64,000 nucleotides of DNA from Anaerococcus rubeinfantis (GTDB lineage Bacteria > Bacillota > Clostridia > Tissierellales > Peptoniphilaceae): contig NZ_LN913016.1 in NCBI RefSeq assembly GCF_001487145.1, positions 1,302,001 to 1,366,000 on the forward strand, in the 5' to 3' direction. The notes below the pieces were generated by a model, which had not been told where the DNA came from, searched no databases, and saw only the letters and a list, made by a program, of their open reading frames with translations. The position numbers and the translations under genes are program-made. Every line of letters starts with the position of its first letter. Position 1 is the first letter of the stretch. Positions 22,048 to 30,255 of this stretch are shown here, piece by piece.

Positions 22048-23028
22048 TTAGACTCCTCTCTTTTTTTTTCGGCTAATGTTTTGGTAAATTAAATATATTA
22101 AAACTAAAATAATCCATATTATAATTAAAATAATCAAAAGATTCAATTTATAAAATTTTGAAATTAGCTTAGCAAATTTATTTTCTTTTTTTTCTTTTTC
22201 CTTGTAGATATTTTTTTCTAGCTTATCAGTAAGCCTACCCACAAGAATTGACCTACCATTTGTCACAGAAAAATCGCAAGTATCTAGAATAACAATATTT
22301 TCTTTTTCACTTAAATTTATTTTTCTAGAATATTTACTATTTTTATAGATATAGTCAATAAGCTCAGGATTTTCTTTTATAGTTTTTGCAGTATTTAAAA
22401 TCTTTTGATCATCTCCAACAGTTTTTATTAAAGCAAAAAATTCTATCCCCTTAGTTTTTTTGCCAAGTCTGTCGAGTTTTCCATATTTGTGACTTTCAAA
22501 AAATTTCTTGTCATCAAAAAGCTCCAAATCTCCAAACATTTTTCTATCTGCCATAAAATGTCCATAGATAATATTTTGATAATCAGAAAAATCTTTGCTA
22601 TTTGACGAATCCAAAAAAATTGATCCAGCCGTAGAAAACTTTCCAAGAACTGTTTTATTTAAATATTCATCATTATCTTTTCCTTGAACAACTGGATAAT
22701 CAATATTTGTTCCATAAATATCAATCCAAGCTATCAAATCTGGATTATTTTTTTTCAAATCATTGAAAGTTAGATTGTCCTCACTATTAGGTTTATAAAC
22801 TTCATAATAATCGCTATCAGCAATTTCCATAACTTTATGAGTATCCCAAAAAGCATAAATTCCTATAAACATAGCAAGAAGAGAAAGGATTAGGATAAAA
22901 TAATCCAAGGTTCTGGATGCTTTTCTAATCCTTCTTATTTTCTTTTTTTGCTCATCATTTAGAATTATTTTTTTATCACTTTTTATTTGCGAACTATCTA
23001 TACTTTCTTTTTTTCTCTTATCTTTCAT
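22048..23028 (-). CDS. srtB: Class B sortase, pilus-polymerising
   Basis: 326 aa membrane transpeptidase that would join pilin subunits. An amino-terminal charged region precedes a membrane segment (TLDYFILILSLLAMFIGIYAF, about 39-58), and a second membrane segment lies near the carboxy end (LLIILIIIWIILVLIYLIY). The catalytic core has the His in IIYGHFM and the Cys in VILDTCDFS, with the Arg in ILVGRL, the class B layout. The S. pyogenes pilus sortase SrtC2 is of the same class and sits at the same place in its operon. No strong ribosome binding site is visible; it follows the backbone pilin by 19 bp. Confidence 0.88.
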   Translation of the reverse strand: MKDKRKKESIDSSQIKSDKKIILNDEQKKKIRRIRKASRTLDYFILILSLLAMFIGIYAFWDTHKVMEIADSDYYEVYKPNSEDNLTFNDLKKNNPDLIAWIDIYGTNIDYPVVQGKDNDEYLNKTVLGKFSTAGSIFLDSSNSKDFSDYQNIIYGHFMADRKMFGDLELFDDKKFFESHKYGKLDRLGKKTKGIEFFALIKTVGDDQKILNTAKTIKENPELIDYIYKNSKYSRKINLSEKENIVILDTCDFSVTNGRSILVGRLTDKLEKNIYKEKEKKENKFAKLISKFYKLNLLIILIIIWIILVLIYLIYQNISRKKKRGV

Positions 23029-23047
23029 TAATAGTAACTAAATAATA

Positions 23048-24229
23048 TTATGCGTAGATTTCCTCTTCTTTTCTATTTTTTACAAAGAAGAATATACCAA
23101 ATCCTGCAACTACTACTAAAGCAATATATGGTAGGTTGTCAATTAAAATACCTGTTATAGGTGTATTTTTATTTGTAAATTCTGCATAGTTTCCGCCTTC
23201 TTGGTCACCAATAAAACCTACTGCGGTTTTATCACTTGATGAATTCTCATCTTTTTCAAAGAAGTTAGATTTAGTAGAAGGGGTAAGACCTTTAGAATCT
23301 TTTTCTGTTACACTTACCTTTGAGCCTAAGATTACATCTGTAAATACTACTCTCTCTTTATCTTTTAGTTTAACTGTAAACTCTGTACCATAAGCTGCTG
23401 TTTGTTCTGCTCCAACTTTCCCATCTTTATCCACTACTACATATTTAAGTTCTGTATCTTTTGAATTTGATCCAACAGCCTTATCTACTTGTACACCAAA
23501 ATCAAAAGATTTTTCTAAATCATAATCTTTTTGACTATCTACAATCTTTTTAAAGGCAAAACCTTTTTTGTCATCTTCTGTTATATCTGTTCCACCACCT
23601 GGATTATCATTTCCATCTTTTTTATCGTAATAGTTTTTAAATTTAAGACCTTTATTATCATCATAATTTAATTTTCTTGTTATTTTTCTATCTTGCTGAG
23701 AAACTACAATATCAGTTACTTCTAGATTTCCTTCTATTTCTTCAACCTTAAATTTAATCTTATAAGGGTAGTACTCTCTTTCTCCTGGTTTTGTAAATTT
23801 ACCTCTACGATTCAATAAGTAACCATAATCCATGTCTTTAATCCCATTATTTGGAATCACTTCTTCTAATTCATACTCATATATACCGGATTCAGTCCAT
23901 TGTATATTACTTAAATCAACACCTACAGTCTTTTCAACTTGTATGCCAGCTTCTGCTTGATCAGAATCAGTATCATCTGCTGCTGTATATCCTATTTTTA
24001 CATTTCCAATTGCAGGAGCATTTTCAGTTTTTGGAGTAAAACTAAATTCAAATTCTGCATCTGGTGTAGTCACACCCTTTTCTACCTTGTTTAGTATCTT
24101 TGTAATCTTTAAATCTTTCCAAATTTTTACGTCTGTCTCGCCCTCTGCATTTGCCTTTGGCATAAATGCTCCGCCCAATAATGTCACTGCTAATGCACTT
24201 GCTATTATTTTCTTTTTTATTGATTTCAT
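23048..24229 (-). CDS. FctA-like major (backbone) pilin
   Basis: 393 aa surface protein. Signal peptide (MKSIKKKIIASALAVTLLGG, cleavage near KANAEG), two pilin domains (about 33-190 and 205-350) of the streptococcal isopeptide-linkage type, then sorting signal TPITG, a hydrophobic segment (LPYIALVVVAGFGIFFF) and tail KNRKEEEIYA. The open frame runs 21 codons further up, but the ATG at 24229 follows AAAGGAAAAAG and starts a proper signal peptide. A small hairpin (TTACTT/AAGTAA) lies in the leader between it and the upstream gene. By order it is the shaft subunit. Confidence 0.85.
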   Translation of the reverse strand: MKSIKKKIIASALAVTLLGGAFMPKANAEGETDVKIWKDLKITKILNKVEKGVTTPDAEFEFSFTPKTENAPAIGNVKIGYTAADDTDSDQAEAGIQVEKTVGVDLSNIQWTESGIYEYELEEVIPNNGIKDMDYGYLLNRRGKFTKPGEREYYPYKIKFKVEEIEGNLEVTDIVVSQQDRKITRKLNYDDNKGLKFKNYYDKKDGNDNPGGGTDITEDDKKGFAFKKIVDSQKDYDLEKSFDFGVQVDKAVGSNSKDTELKYVVVDKDGKVGAEQTAAYGTEFTVKLKDKERVVFTDVILGSKVSVTEKDSKGLTPSTKSNFFEKDENSSSDKTAVGFIGDQEGGNYAEFTNKNTPITGILIDNLPYIALVVVAGFGIFFFVKNRKEEEIYA

Positions 24230-24349
24230 TCTTTTTCCTTTCTTTATTTTCAATTTATATTTATTTTCCTTACTTGGAAAAGTAAATAACACTTTTTTAT
24301 TTTAAAATTTCTAAAAATTTTAAAGTTAAATAATTTTTATAATAAAATT

Positions 24350-24868
24350 TTATATTCCTCTTCGTCTTAATAAGGTAAATATTTTTCCTTTAATCAAATT
24401 AATTTTTACTGGTCCAAATAATCTTGAGTCAACAGCCTTATCCCTATTATCTGCAAGAAGAAAAACTTCATCATCTTTCAAAGTAAGGGGATATTTTACT
24501 CCGTTTGTAAAGGGAAGGGTTGGCTTATAAATATTTGGTTCATATTGATTAGAGCCATTTACCACAAGACCATTTTCATTAAATTCGACTTTATCTCCAG
24601 GCATTGCAACAACTCTTGCAATTTTTGTATTTCCATCATAGCTATAAACAACTGTTTCTCCGACAAGAAAGTTTTTGTCTGGTCTAAAATACAAAATCAT
24701 ATCTCCTGGCTTTACACTTGGTATCATTGAGTCATCTTCAAATCTATGAATTCCAAAGACGAATGTAAAAGTACTTACTATTATTATTAAAATTGTAACA
24801 AGTTTAATTAAAAATTTGATTAGGGCCTTTGCCACTGGATCTTTTGTTTTTTGATTTTTTTTATTCAT
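24350..24868 (-). CDS. Pilus-associated signal peptidase I homologue (SipA-like)
   Basis: 172 aa. One amino-terminal membrane segment (residues 16-40), then the S26 fold: box B DDSMIPSVKPGD with the catalytic serine at 47, box D ARVVAMPGD and box E ADNRDKAVDSRLFG (about 139-152). The residue where signal peptidases have the general-base lysine (K-R-V-x-G-x-P-G-D) is alanine 84. This recalls streptococcal SipA/LepA, pilus proteins without a full catalytic dyad that are needed for assembly. It may be a chaperone rather than a peptidase, or use the nearby K82. It overlaps the upstream gene by 8 bp. Confidence 0.8.
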   Translation of the reverse strand: MNKKNQKTKDPVAKALIKFLIKLVTILIIIVSTFTFVFGIHRFEDDSMIPSVKPGDMILYFRPDKNFLVGETVVYSYDGNTKIARVVAMPGDKVEFNENGLVVNGSNQYEPNIYKPTLPFTNGVKYPLTLKDDEVFLLADNRDKAVDSRLFGPVKINLIKGKIFTLLRRRGI

Positions 24869-27026
24869 AGTTTCTTAGACTTTTTTTCCAAAAATTAATT
24901 ATACTTACAAAAACCCCAAAAATTCCTAATGCCAGTATGATTTTTGTATAATTATTACTAAAATCAACTATTCCTGTTAAAACTGCTTGGCTAGAATTTA
25001 CTCTAACATTTACCGTTGATTTTGAATTGTCCAAATATGTTATTGTAACTGGAACTTCTTTTTCATTTTCTTTTGAAAGATTTATTTTTTTATAATCTTC
25101 ATCTTTTACTTCAAGATTTTTTATCTTATCTGGATTTAAGACATTTTTTCCATCAACTTTCATATCAAGAGCATTTTGTCCTGTTTTATTTTGTTGTGGA
25201 ACATCTTCATTGTAAGCAAATTCGCCTTTTTTTACAGCTTCAATTATTTTTTTCTTACTTAACTTTTCATCTGTCCTTGTCTTTATTTCTTCCGGTATTA
25301 CTTCTCCTTTAGAATTTTGGGTTTTTATTGTATACCTTATAGCTGACCATGATTTATTTTCATCTACATCACTTGAAAGCATGTATATTTTTTTGACTAT
25401 CTTTTTATCTTCGCTTTTTAGAATCTTATCTCCAAATCCATTGTAAACTTCAAGTTTTAAATCTGTTACTAAATTTCCAGAATCTTTACTTTCGAATGTT
25501 TTATTTCCTAAATTAAGCTTTACTTCTTCTGAATCTTCTAAATCTAGCTTATCATTAATATCTATTTTTTTTAATTGATTATTTTCTTCTTCTAATGAAA
25601 CTTTTTCTATTTTCCTAGCATCTTTTATTTTTATAGGATAATTAACTACATCCCCTGCATAGGTTGAATAATCAAAATATGATATTTCTTTTATATTAGC
25701 CTTGTATATTGTATCTTTGTAATAGACTTCTAAGTTTGAATCAAAACTAGGATTCCATCCAATTAGTTCATAGCCTTTTTGTGAAGAAACTTTTGGAGCT
25801 TTAATTTTTCCTTTAACATTTTCTCCTTTTAAAACCCAATAAATTTTGTTAGGGTTTTCTATATTTCCTTTTTCTCCACAATCAAATTCTACTTTCACAT
25901 AATCATTATCAAAAACCCTTTTTCCAGTATCCAGATCAAGATATGTCGGGCGATTTTTTCCTACAATAACTTTTTTCTTTCTAATTAAATTTACTTCTGT
26001 TGGATTTGAAGGCTGTTCTTGTTTTATCCCTTCAATTTTGTAGGCAAAATCTTCTCCAGCCTTGCTAATAAATCCATTAGAATTTGCATCTTTTAAGTTT
26101 ATTTTTTTCTCTTTACTGCCATTAAAATTGCCTATATTTTTTTCATCTACTTTAAGATTTTCGTACAAATCATGCTTATTATTATCTTTAGGAATATTTT
26201 TTGTACTACTTTCATTACCTATCCTATAGATTATTTCGCCAAAACTAGGATTATCTACAAGATTTCCATCTTCATCCTTTGTTTTTACAATAATGTCTGT
26301 ATTTTGAACTTGGTAAAGATCAATATTTAGTGTAGTTGTAGGGTATTTTCCATCCCAATTAATTTCTTTACTGGTATCAGTCTTAAAAGTTTTTTCATTT
26401 GATAAGTCAAAAGATGTTTCAACATAAGATTCATCTTGATAAGAATTTAAAAACTCATCAGCAAAAAATAGTTGAGAAACTAATCCAAAATCTATTTCAA
26501 GCTTATCTTTAGAAAAATCACTAGATTTATTTAATTCGTCTACATAATGCTTAATAACTTCTTTTCCATCGACAATATCATTATAATGAACTGAACTTTT
26601 CCCTTTTAGATAAATTTTCCCACCATTTGGATAGACTTTTTTAAAATCAAAATCTTTTCCATTTAGACCATGTAAATTGATTTTTACAATAAGTTTTGTC
26701 TTATCAAATTTTGGATTAAAATATCTGGTAGATAAAATCTTAGGATTTTTTGTTTTTATATTTTCCGTTATAGGAAGATCTGTTCCAGATTTTTTTTCAT
26801 TTTCTATATTGGACTTTTCATTTTCTTTGCTTTTTTGAAGATTTTGATTTTTAAAATCCGTCTGAATATTATCACTTTTTTTCTGAAAATCGTTTTCATT
26901 AGTGTCAAATGGATCTTCTATAATGCTTTTTTCATTGCTATAGATTTCATCTGCGGATGTTGGATAAATACTTGTTGAAAAAATAAAAAAAGCCAAAAAC
27001 AAAGATGTTATCTTGAATTTTTTCAT
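24861..27026 (-). CDS. Large pilus-associated surface protein (probable tip/adhesin subunit)
   Basis: 721 aa exported protein, first gene of the pilus operon, where streptococcal loci have Cpa. Signal peptide (1 to about 25), a Ser/Lys/Glu/Asn-rich linker (about 27-95), several beta-rich regions, and an InlB-type repeat segment (VEFDCGEKGNIENPNKIY then KGYELIGWNPSF, about 380-445). The end has AVLTGIVDF, a hydrophobic stretch (IILALGIFGVFVSIINF) and KKSLRNYE, a sorting-like signal without proline. It has only one cysteine and no thioester CQ pattern as in Cpa, so the role of tip adhesin rests on position. GGAGG is 12 bases from the ATG, longer than usual. Confidence 0.7.
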   Translation of the reverse strand: MKKFKITSLFLAFFIFSTSIYPTSADEIYSNEKSIIEDPFDTNENDFQKKSDNIQTDFKNQNLQKSKENEKSNIENEKKSGTDLPITENIKTKNPKILSTRYFNPKFDKTKLIVKINLHGLNGKDFDFKKVYPNGGKIYLKGKSSVHYNDIVDGKEVIKHYVDELNKSSDFSKDKLEIDFGLVSQLFFADEFLNSYQDESYVETSFDLSNEKTFKTDTSKEINWDGKYPTTTLNIDLYQVQNTDIIVKTKDEDGNLVDNPSFGEIIYRIGNESSTKNIPKDNNKHDLYENLKVDEKNIGNFNGSKEKKINLKDANSNGFISKAGEDFAYKIEGIKQEQPSNPTEVNLIRKKKVIVGKNRPTYLDLDTGKRVFDNDYVKVEFDCGEKGNIENPNKIYWVLKGENVKGKIKAPKVSSQKGYELIGWNPSFDSNLEVYYKDTIYKANIKEISYFDYSTYAGDVVNYPIKIKDARKIEKVSLEEENNQLKKIDINDKLDLEDSEEVKLNLGNKTFESKDSGNLVTDLKLEVYNGFGDKILKSEDKKIVKKIYMLSSDVDENKSWSAIRYTIKTQNSKGEVIPEEIKTRTDEKLSKKKIIEAVKKGEFAYNEDVPQQNKTGQNALDMKVDGKNVLNPDKIKNLEVKDEDYKKINLSKENEKEVPVTITYLDNSKSTVNVRVNSSQAVLTGIVDFSNNYTKIILALGIFGVFVSIINFWKKSLRNYE

Positions 27027-27184
27027 ATCATATACATACCTCCTTTACAAATTATATTGTAAAATCTAAAATGATTTTTAAGAACGCTTCATCTTAAAAT
27101 AGTATACATTTTTTAATAAGTATTCTATTAAACATATATTAGCATAATCAAGGCTTTTTATCAAGTTAATAATTTAACATTAAT

Positions 27185-27264
27185 AAAAAATGAGCTAAAT
27201 CTAAAAAATTTTATTTCGTTTAAAAAGAAATTTATTAATTTAGTAGATTTAGCTCATTTTTTTA
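27185..27264. terminator. Terminator of the sucrose operon
   Basis: Long arms TGAGCTAAATCTA (27191-27203) and TAGATTTAGCTCA (27244-27256), flanked by A-tract and T-tract, so it can act in both directions. On the minus strand it ends the sucrose operon and lies upstream of the pilus promoter region. Confidence 0.85.
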
Positions 27265-27282
27265 AGAAAATAAAATGCACAA

Positions 27283-28716
27283 TTATTTTATATATTCATA
27301 TCCTCTTAAAGGATAATATTGGATTTTTCCTTTATTTTCTGTAAGAAATTTTGGTTTTGAAATTTCTTCTGAGTAAACACGACTTGTAATCACTTCTTCT
27401 CCGTCATTAATGAATATTTCGATTGATGATGTGTCGTTAAATATTCTTATATTTTTAATTTCCTCAATTTCAATATGTCTTTTGTCTCTTCCAAAACCAC
27501 TTTCATTCATAGTTAGGGTCAAAAGATTTTTCTTATATTCTAAAAATACATTTTTTCTAATTTCTAACTTAAAATCTTCTTTTCTTTCAAAGTTGACTTT
27601 CATTTCAAAAAGCTCATCTTTTATATTTAATCCTTCAAACTCTTTAATTTTGCAGGAATATTCTTTAAGTCGTAACTTTTTCATTTCTTCGATTGGATTT
27701 TGTGTAAGCTTATTATTTTTTATTTTCAATTCTTTTGGCATGGATAGAGCGTTGTTCCAACCATATTTTACTGTCGGTTCGTTTGTATATTCTGCATCTG
27801 GAATTCCCATCCAGGTATATTGAATCCTTCTTCCTTTTTCATCCAAAAAACTTTGGGGAGCATATACATCGAAGCCATGGTCTAATTCTTTAAATTCACT
27901 CAAGGAATATTTTTTTGTTTCAAAATCATAATCTAGGAAAAAATATCCACATTGGTAGACATTTTCATACTTGTATCCATCTTTTTCGACTCCTTGGGGG
28001 CAAGTAACTAGGACTAATTTCCCATCAAGTTCAAAAAGGTCTGGGCATTCCCACATGTAGCCAAATTTTTCTTTTGGTGTGATCATATCAAAAAATTCAA
28101 AGTTTTCTAAGTCTTTGGATTTGAATAAAAGCAAACATCCTACATCATCTTTCATCCTTCCGCCGATTGCCATATAATAATTTCCATCTTTTTTAAATAT
28201 TTTTGGATCTCTAACATGGCAGGACATAAATTCAGGATAGTCTTCGTTTTTTAAAATAATATTTTTTTTGTCATAATTAAAACCGTCAGAGCTTGTAACT
28301 TTTATTGTATTTTGTTCTCTTCCAACTAAAACTCCATCATAACCTTCCATATCTTTGTAGGTTACATTTCCTGTATAAAAGAAATGAACTTTTCCATCTT
28401 CTTTGAAAGCTGACCCACTATAAACCCCGTCCTTGTCTTCTTTGATGTCTGGATATAAAAATGGTTCTTCTTCTTTGAAAGTAAGCATATCGGAGCTTGT
28501 ATAATGGCCCCAAGTTTTTAAACCCCAGCCTGGATTAAAGGGTGTGTATTGAAAATAAATATGGTACAATCCATCTTTTTGATAAAGACCATTTGGGTCA
28601 TTTAAAAATCCTGTTGGTGGCATCAAATGAAATTTCAACCTGTTTGGATCAGAATTTACTTTTTTTCTAAATTCTTGATTTTCTTTTTCTAAATTAATAT
28701 ATGTCTGTCTATTCAT
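27283..28716 (-). CDS. scrB: GH32 sucrose-6-phosphate hydrolase (canonical copy)
   Basis: Cleaves sucrose 6-phosphate, delivered by the upstream PTS, into glucose 6-phosphate and fructose. 477 aa with all GH32 landmarks: FLNDPNGLY with nucleophile D40, the FQYTP substrate motif, SCHVRDPKIF (transition-state Asp) and MWECPDLFELDG (acid/base Glu), then a carboxy-terminal beta-sandwich with the IEIFINDGEEVITSR signature. It is last in the operon PTS, GH32-2, GH32-1 and is followed by a strong terminator. Intracellular (no signal peptide). Confidence 0.92.
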   Translation of the reverse strand: MNRQTYINLEKENQEFRKKVNSDPNRLKFHLMPPTGFLNDPNGLYQKDGLYHIYFQYTPFNPGWGLKTWGHYTSSDMLTFKEEEPFLYPDIKEDKDGVYSGSAFKEDGKVHFFYTGNVTYKDMEGYDGVLVGREQNTIKVTSSDGFNYDKKNIILKNEDYPEFMSCHVRDPKIFKKDGNYYMAIGGRMKDDVGCLLLFKSKDLENFEFFDMITPKEKFGYMWECPDLFELDGKLVLVTCPQGVEKDGYKYENVYQCGYFFLDYDFETKKYSLSEFKELDHGFDVYAPQSFLDEKGRRIQYTWMGIPDAEYTNEPTVKYGWNNALSMPKELKIKNNKLTQNPIEEMKKLRLKEYSCKIKEFEGLNIKDELFEMKVNFERKEDFKLEIRKNVFLEYKKNLLTLTMNESGFGRDKRHIEIEEIKNIRIFNDTSSIEIFINDGEEVITSRVYSEEISKPKFLTENKGKIQYYPLRGYEYIK

Positions 28717-28800
28717 AAATTTTATCCTTTTCTATTTTTTGAAATTCTCATTTATTTTTTGTACTTTTCTATAGGTCAATTTTTTATAAATAATTTAAAA

Positions 28801-30216
28801 TTAAAACTTAAACTCTCCTAATTCATAAAAATCTATAAGGGCGTTTTTCGTTTGAACTTGAACTTTACTTTCCAAATCAAAAATTCTAGTACTCATTGTG
28901 GCATAACCATCATTTACAAAAATTTCTAAGCTGGATGTGTCTGAAAAAATCCTTAAATTTGAAAGACTTCCTAATTTCATTTTTCTAGTATTTCTACCAT
29001 CGCCACAAGTTCCCATATCTAGGGTCAAAATTTTCCTATTTGAATCATATTTTAACGAACAATCTTTTCTAAGTTTAATCAATAAGTCTTCTTCTTTTTT
29101 AAGATTTATCTTCATTTCAAAAGTTAGAGAATTTTCAAAAATATTGTCCTCAAAATTTTTGTGTGATTTTCTTAAATTTTTAAATTCTTCCAAGGGTTTT
29201 TGGTAGATATGTTTATCTTTTTCAATTAAAACTCTTGGCATAGAAAGACATTGGTCCCAGCCATTTTTTGATGTGGGTGTTAAAGCGTACGAACTTTCTG
29301 GCATTCCCATCCATCCAATTAAAATTCTTCTACCCTTTTCATCAAACAAGGTTCTTGCAGCATAAAAATCAAATCCATAATCAAATTCTTGGAAAGATTT
29401 TATTTTATTATTTTTTCTAAAATCACCATCAATTAAAAAGGCTCCACATTGGTGGTCGTTTTGAAAATGAAATTTTTCATGATCTATCCCTTGGGGACAA
29501 GCTATCAAAAAAGATTTTCCATTTAGTTCAATAAGATCTGGGCACTCCCACATATAGCCAAATTTTTCATCTGTTTGTAAGATGTTAATCTCTTTAAAAT
29601 TTTTTAAGTCTTCTGTTTTATAAACAATGGCACAACCCTCATCATCAAGACTTCTTGCACCTATAATCATGTAGTAAGAATTATCATATTTAAAAACTTG
29701 AGGATCACGAACGTGTTGACTTAAATTTTTTGGAAAATCTTCATTTACCATAAGCAAAGTTTTATTTTCAAAATTTATTCCATCTTCACTTTCAACTCTC
29801 ATAATATTTTGCTCACGACCGCTTGTAATATAATCATGATTTCCCTCATGTCTTACATTTCCTGTATAATAGGCATAAAATTTATTATTTTCATAAATCA
29901 TACTTCCACTATAAACCCCGTCCCTATCTCTTTGGGAATCTGGATAGATAAAAATTTCTTGGTCTTCGTAATTTATAAAATCTTTTGTTGTATATTGCTT
30001 CCAAAAACAAGGGCTTCTTCCCTCAAGTTCAAATTTTATTGGGGAATAAATATATCCAAGATGATAGGTTCCCTTTACTTGACAAAGCCCATTTGGATCT
30101 CCAAGGCCGCCAACTTTTGGCATTAAATGATAGTTAAGCCTGTAAGGATCTAATGAATGTGAATTTTTGGAATTTTCCGCCTTTTTTATTAAGGATTTAT
30201 ATTCTTCTATTTTCAT
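28801..30216 (-). CDS. GH32 hydrolase, divergent paralogue
   Basis: 471 aa paralogue of the next gene, same overall length and order of motifs: VRDPQVF (Asp), MWECPDLIELNG (Glu) and carboxy-terminal LEIFVNDGYATMSTR. The nucleophile motif reads GLGDPNG instead of NDPNG, so D40 is kept but the asparagine before it is glycine. The usual FYQYNP is GYIYSP, losing the conserved glutamine that lines the fructosyl site. It is thus probably a GH32 with altered substrate or reduced activity, not a simple duplicate. It is in the operon between the PTS gene (39 bp upstream) and scrB (84 bp downstream). Confidence 0.85.
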   Translation of the reverse strand: MKIEEYKSLIKKAENSKNSHSLDPYRLNYHLMPKVGGLGDPNGLCQVKGTYHLGYIYSPIKFELEGRSPCFWKQYTTKDFINYEDQEIFIYPDSQRDRDGVYSGSMIYENNKFYAYYTGNVRHEGNHDYITSGREQNIMRVESEDGINFENKTLLMVNEDFPKNLSQHVRDPQVFKYDNSYYMIIGARSLDDEGCAIVYKTEDLKNFKEINILQTDEKFGYMWECPDLIELNGKSFLIACPQGIDHEKFHFQNDHQCGAFLIDGDFRKNNKIKSFQEFDYGFDFYAARTLFDEKGRRILIGWMGMPESSYALTPTSKNGWDQCLSMPRVLIEKDKHIYQKPLEEFKNLRKSHKNFEDNIFENSLTFEMKINLKKEEDLLIKLRKDCSLKYDSNRKILTLDMGTCGDGRNTRKMKLGSLSNLRIFSDTSSLEIFVNDGYATMSTRIFDLESKVQVQTKNALIDFYELGEFKF

Positions 30217-30255
30217 AATTTCCTACTTTTTAAATAAGACTAAATGATTAATCAT

